Shown piece by piece: positions 61,450 to 64,000 of a DNA stretch of 64,000 nt. The stretch is from Hydractinia symbiolongicarpus (Eukaryota; Cnidaria; Hydrozoa; Anthoathecata; Hydractiniidae). Location of the stretch: assembly GCF_029227915.1 (NCBI RefSeq), contig NC_079886.1, forward strand, positions 12,423,501-12,487,500, read 5' to 3'. Positions within the stretch are counted from its first letter, which is position 1. Each line of letters opens with the position of its first letter. The position numbers were made by a program, and so were the translations under genes. The notes below the pieces were generated by a model. That model had not been told where the DNA came from. It searched no databases and worked only from the letters and a program-made list of their open reading frames with translations.

Positions 61450-63247
61450 GTCTCAATGCGCTACAACGTCCCAAGTCGTTTTCATTAGTGCCATTGCATT
61501 AGAACACTCTTAACTACGTGCACAGTCCTATAAAGGCTGTAATATGGCATTTTGCAGTCTAATAAAGGCTTCACACGTAATTAACGTTGTTCCATCTGCC
61601 TGTGCAGGTTACCATTGCACTGTTCTTTCCAGTCTCATGCGCTACCACGTCCAAAGTCGTTTTCATTAGCGCCATTGCCTTACAACACTCTTAACTACGT
61701 GCACAGTCCAATAAAGGGTGTATAGCCATTTGCAGTCTAATAAAGGCCTCACACGTAAATCACGTAGTTTTACCTGTCTGCGCAGGTTACCATTGGACTA
61801 GTCCTTCCAGTCTCAATGCGCTACAACGTCCCAAGTCGTTTTCATTAGCGCCGTTGCCTTACAACACTCCTAACTACGTGCACAGTCCTATAAAGACCGT
61901 AATATACCTTTTTGCAGTCCAATAAAGTCCGCACACGTAAATCACGTGGTTCCCTCTGCCTGCACAGGTTACCATTGGACTAGTCCTTCCAGTCCCAATG
62001 CGCTACAACGTCCCAAGTCGTTTTCATTAGCTCCGTTGCCTTAAAACACTCTTAACTACGTGCACAGTCCTATAAAGGCTGTAATATAGCCTTTTGCAGT
62101 CTAACAAAAGCCTCACACGTAAATCACGTGGTTCCATCTGCCTGCGCAGGTTACCATTGGACTATTCCTTCCAGTCTCATTGCACTACAACGTTCCAAGT
62201 GGTTTTCCTCAGCGCTGTGGCCTTAGAACTCTCTTAATTATGTGCACAGTCCTATAAAGACCTTAATATACCTTTTTGCAGTCCAATAAAGGCCGCACTC
62301 GTAAATCACGCGGTTTCAGCTGCCTGCACTGGTTACCATTGGACTTGTCGTTCCAGTCTCAATGCGCTACAACGTCCCAAGTCGTTTTCATTAGTGCCAT
62401 TGCATTAGAACACTCTTAACTACGTGCACAGTCCTATAAAGGCTGTAATATGGCATTTTGCAGTCTAATAAAGGCTTCACACGTAATTAACGTTGTTCCA
62501 TCTGCCTGTGCAGGTTACCATTGCACTGTTCTTTCCAGTCTCATGCGCTACCACGTCCAAAGTCGTTTTCATTAGCGCCATTGCCTTACAACACTCTTAA
62601 CTACGTGCACAGTCCAATAAAGGGTGTATAGCCATTTGCAGTCTAATAAAGGCCTCACACGTAAATCACGTGGTTTTACCTGTCTGCGCAGGTTACCATT
62701 GGACTAGTCCTTCCAGTCTCAATGCGCTACAACGTCCCAAGTCGTTTTTATTAGCGCCGTTGCCTTACAACACTCCTAACTACGTGCACAGTCCTATAAA
62801 GACCGTAATATACCTTTTTGCAGTCCAATAAAGTCCGCACACGTAAATCACGTGGTTCCCTCTGCCTGCACAGGTTACCATTGGACTAGTCCTTCCAGTC
62901 CCAATGCGCTACAACGTCCCAAGTCGTTTTCATTAGCTCCGTTGCATTAAAACACTCTTAACTACGTGCACAGTCCTATAAAGGCTGTAATATAGCCTTT
63001 TGCAGTCTAACAAAAGCCTCACACGTAAATCACGTGGTTCCATCTGCCTGCGCAGGTTACCATTGGACTATTCCTTCCAGTCTCATTGCACTACAACGTT
63101 CCAAGTGGTTTTCCTCAGCGCTGTGGCCTTAGAACTCTCTTAATTATGTGCACAGTCGTATAAAGACCTTAATATACCTTTTTGCAGTCCAATAAAGGCC
63201 GCACTCGTAAATCACGCGGTTTCAGCTGCCTGCACTGGTTACCATTG
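61450..63247 (+). repeat. Tandem doublet of a 906-bp 5-mer HOR
   Basis: ATGGCATTTTGCAG at 61544 and 62450 is 906 bp apart (5 x 182 - 4). Copies are about 61450-62355 and 62356-63247. They are very similar, with single differences such as CGTAGTTTTACC versus CGTGGTTTTACC and CAGTCGTATAAAG versus CAGTCCTATAAAG. Confidence 0.88.
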
Positions 63248-64000
63248 GACTATTCCTGCCAGTCTCAATGCACTACAACGTTCCAAGTGGTTTTCCTCAA
63301 CGCTGTGGCCTTAGAACTCTCTTAACTATGTGCACAGTCCTATAAAGGCCGTAATATGGCCTTTTGCAGTCTAATAAAGGCTTCACACGTAAATCACGTG
63401 GTTTTACCTGCCTGCGTAGGTTACCATTGGACTAGTCCTTCCAGTCTCAATGCGCTACAACGTCCCAAGTCGTTTTCATTAGCGCCGTTGCCTTAGAACA
63501 CTCTTAACTACGTGCACAGTCCTATAAAGGCTGTAATATGGCCTTTTGCAGTCTAACAAAAGCCTCACACGTAAATCACGTGGTTCCATCTGCCTGCGCA
63601 GGTTACCATTGGACTATTCCTTCCAGTCTCATTGCACTACAACGTTCCAAGTGGTTTTCCTCAGCGCTGTGGCCTTAGAACTCTCTTAACTATGTGCACA
63701 GTCCTATAAAGGCCGTAATATGGCCTTTTGCAGTCTAATAAAGGCTTCACACGTAAATCACGTGGTTTTACCTGCCTGCGTAGCTTACCATTGGACTAGT
63801 CCTTCCAGTCTCAATGCGCTACAACGTCCCAAGTCGTTTTCATTAGCGCCGTTGCCTTAGAACACTCTTAACTACGTGCACAGTCCTATAAAGGCTGTAA
63901 TATGGCCTTTTGCAGTCTAACAAAAGCCTCACACGTAAATCACGTGGTTCCATCTGCCTGCGCAGGTTACCATTGGACTATTCCTTCCAGTCTCATTGCA
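63216..64000 (+). repeat. 364-bp dimer array running off the window
   Basis: CCTGCCTGCGTAGG at about 63408 and CCTGCCTGCGTAGC at about 63772 are 364 bp apart, and the whole dimer repeats (about 63277-63640 and 63641-64000). The array continues past the last base. Confidence 0.85.

Larger units (their letters stand above)
1..64000 (+). repeat. 182-bp satellite DNA array, whole window
   Basis: Every part of the window aligns to one 182-bp monomer in one orientation; for example the anchor TAAATCACG/TGAATCACG starts at 1, 182, 364 and 546. I count about 350 monomers. No inversion, transposon, gene or unique spacer interrupts them. Monomers differ by scattered substitutions and a few short indels, and groups of monomers recur as higher-order units, listed separately. 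A hand consensus has about 86 G+C of 182 and a C:G ratio of about 52:34 on this strand. Tandem satellites of this length are typical of centromeric or other constitutive heterochromatin in eukaryotes (family knowledge). The chromosomal location and species are not determined here. Open frames of about 60-110 codons recur once per monomer or HOR and are not genes. Confidence 0.97.

Noticed and set aside
1-64000. CRISPR array
   Set aside because: The repeat is 182 bp, directly adjoining, with no unique spacers and no cas genes. It is a satellite.
1-64000. CENP-B box
   Set aside because: I looked for nTTCGnnnnAnnCGGGn on both strands in the consensus and common variants and saw none. The commonest TTCG-like and CCCG-like contexts (CTTCCCGTCTC, GTTCGAGTC-like) do not fit.
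1-64000. Transposable element, retroviral remnant or integrated virus
   Set aside because: No terminal repeats, target duplications, reverse transcriptase or transposase motifs, or poly-A tails were seen; every segment aligns to the monomer.
1-64000. Species assignment from monomer length
   Set aside because: Monomers of about 180 bp occur in many plants and animals, and I do not recognise this sequence as a named satellite. A database search of the 182-bp consensus would decide it.

Overview
The whole 64 kb window is one uninterrupted head-to-tail array of a single satellite DNA family with a 182-bp monomer. I count roughly 350 monomers, all in the same orientation. No stretch is non-satellite: I found no protein-coding gene, rRNA, tRNA, transposon, CRISPR array or unique spacer. 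The array enters at base 1 and leaves at base 64000 in mid-monomer, so neither edge is in the window. This is eukaryotic heterochromatin of centromeric, pericentromeric or similar type. The monomer is near nucleosome-repeat length, about 47% GC by my count of a hand-built consensus, and C-rich on the + strand (about 52 C to 34 G per monomer). Many variant sites are CpG to TpG/CpA pairs, which points to a genome with CpG methylation (vertebrate, plant and some invertebrate lineages). I cannot name the species from sequence alone, and no canonical CENP-B box is visible.

The information lies in the higher-order organisation. No single higher-order repeat (HOR) dominates; the array is a mosaic of local multi-monomer duplications. 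(1) 1-17.2 kb: a block repeated 3440 bp apart, then units of 546, 1092, 1272, 1090, 1270/1088, 727 and 363 bp (2- to 7-mers). (2) 17.2-20.1 kb: three nearly identical copies of a 908-bp 5-mer, among the most homogeneous parts. (3) 20.1-21.6 kb: a transition containing a 78-bp truncated monomer and the undeleted relative of a deletion lineage. (4) 21.6-29.3 kb: a local subfamily with twelve 173-bp monomers carrying one shared 9-bp deletion, arranged in 1606-bp and 1619-bp doublets. (5) 29.3-46.9 kb: 364-bp dimers, a 2894-bp repeat and a large recent duplication with offset 7598 then 7962 bp. About 4.5 kb of that duplication is nearly identical between copies, and one copy differs by exactly two monomers. 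(6) 46.9-64 kb: further doublets (1630, 1750, 3384, 3085, 728, 722, 1274, 906 and 364 bp) and a 116-bp truncated monomer with a T7 run at 49.3 kb.

The layout fits repeated unequal exchange or conversion in register. Almost all offsets are multiples of 182 minus a few bases, and several junctions are hybrid monomers whose two parents can be seen nearby. Each monomer also carries several short dyad symmetries (CACGT-N5-ACGTG, CCTGCGCAGG, GGACTAGTCC, GTGCAC) and an inverted repeat around its 3' part. Forward-strand open frames of about 60-110 codons recur throughout. They are by-products of the repeat (182 is not divisible by 3), not genes. Block boundaries below were set by eye and are good to about 10-50 bp unless a base is stated.
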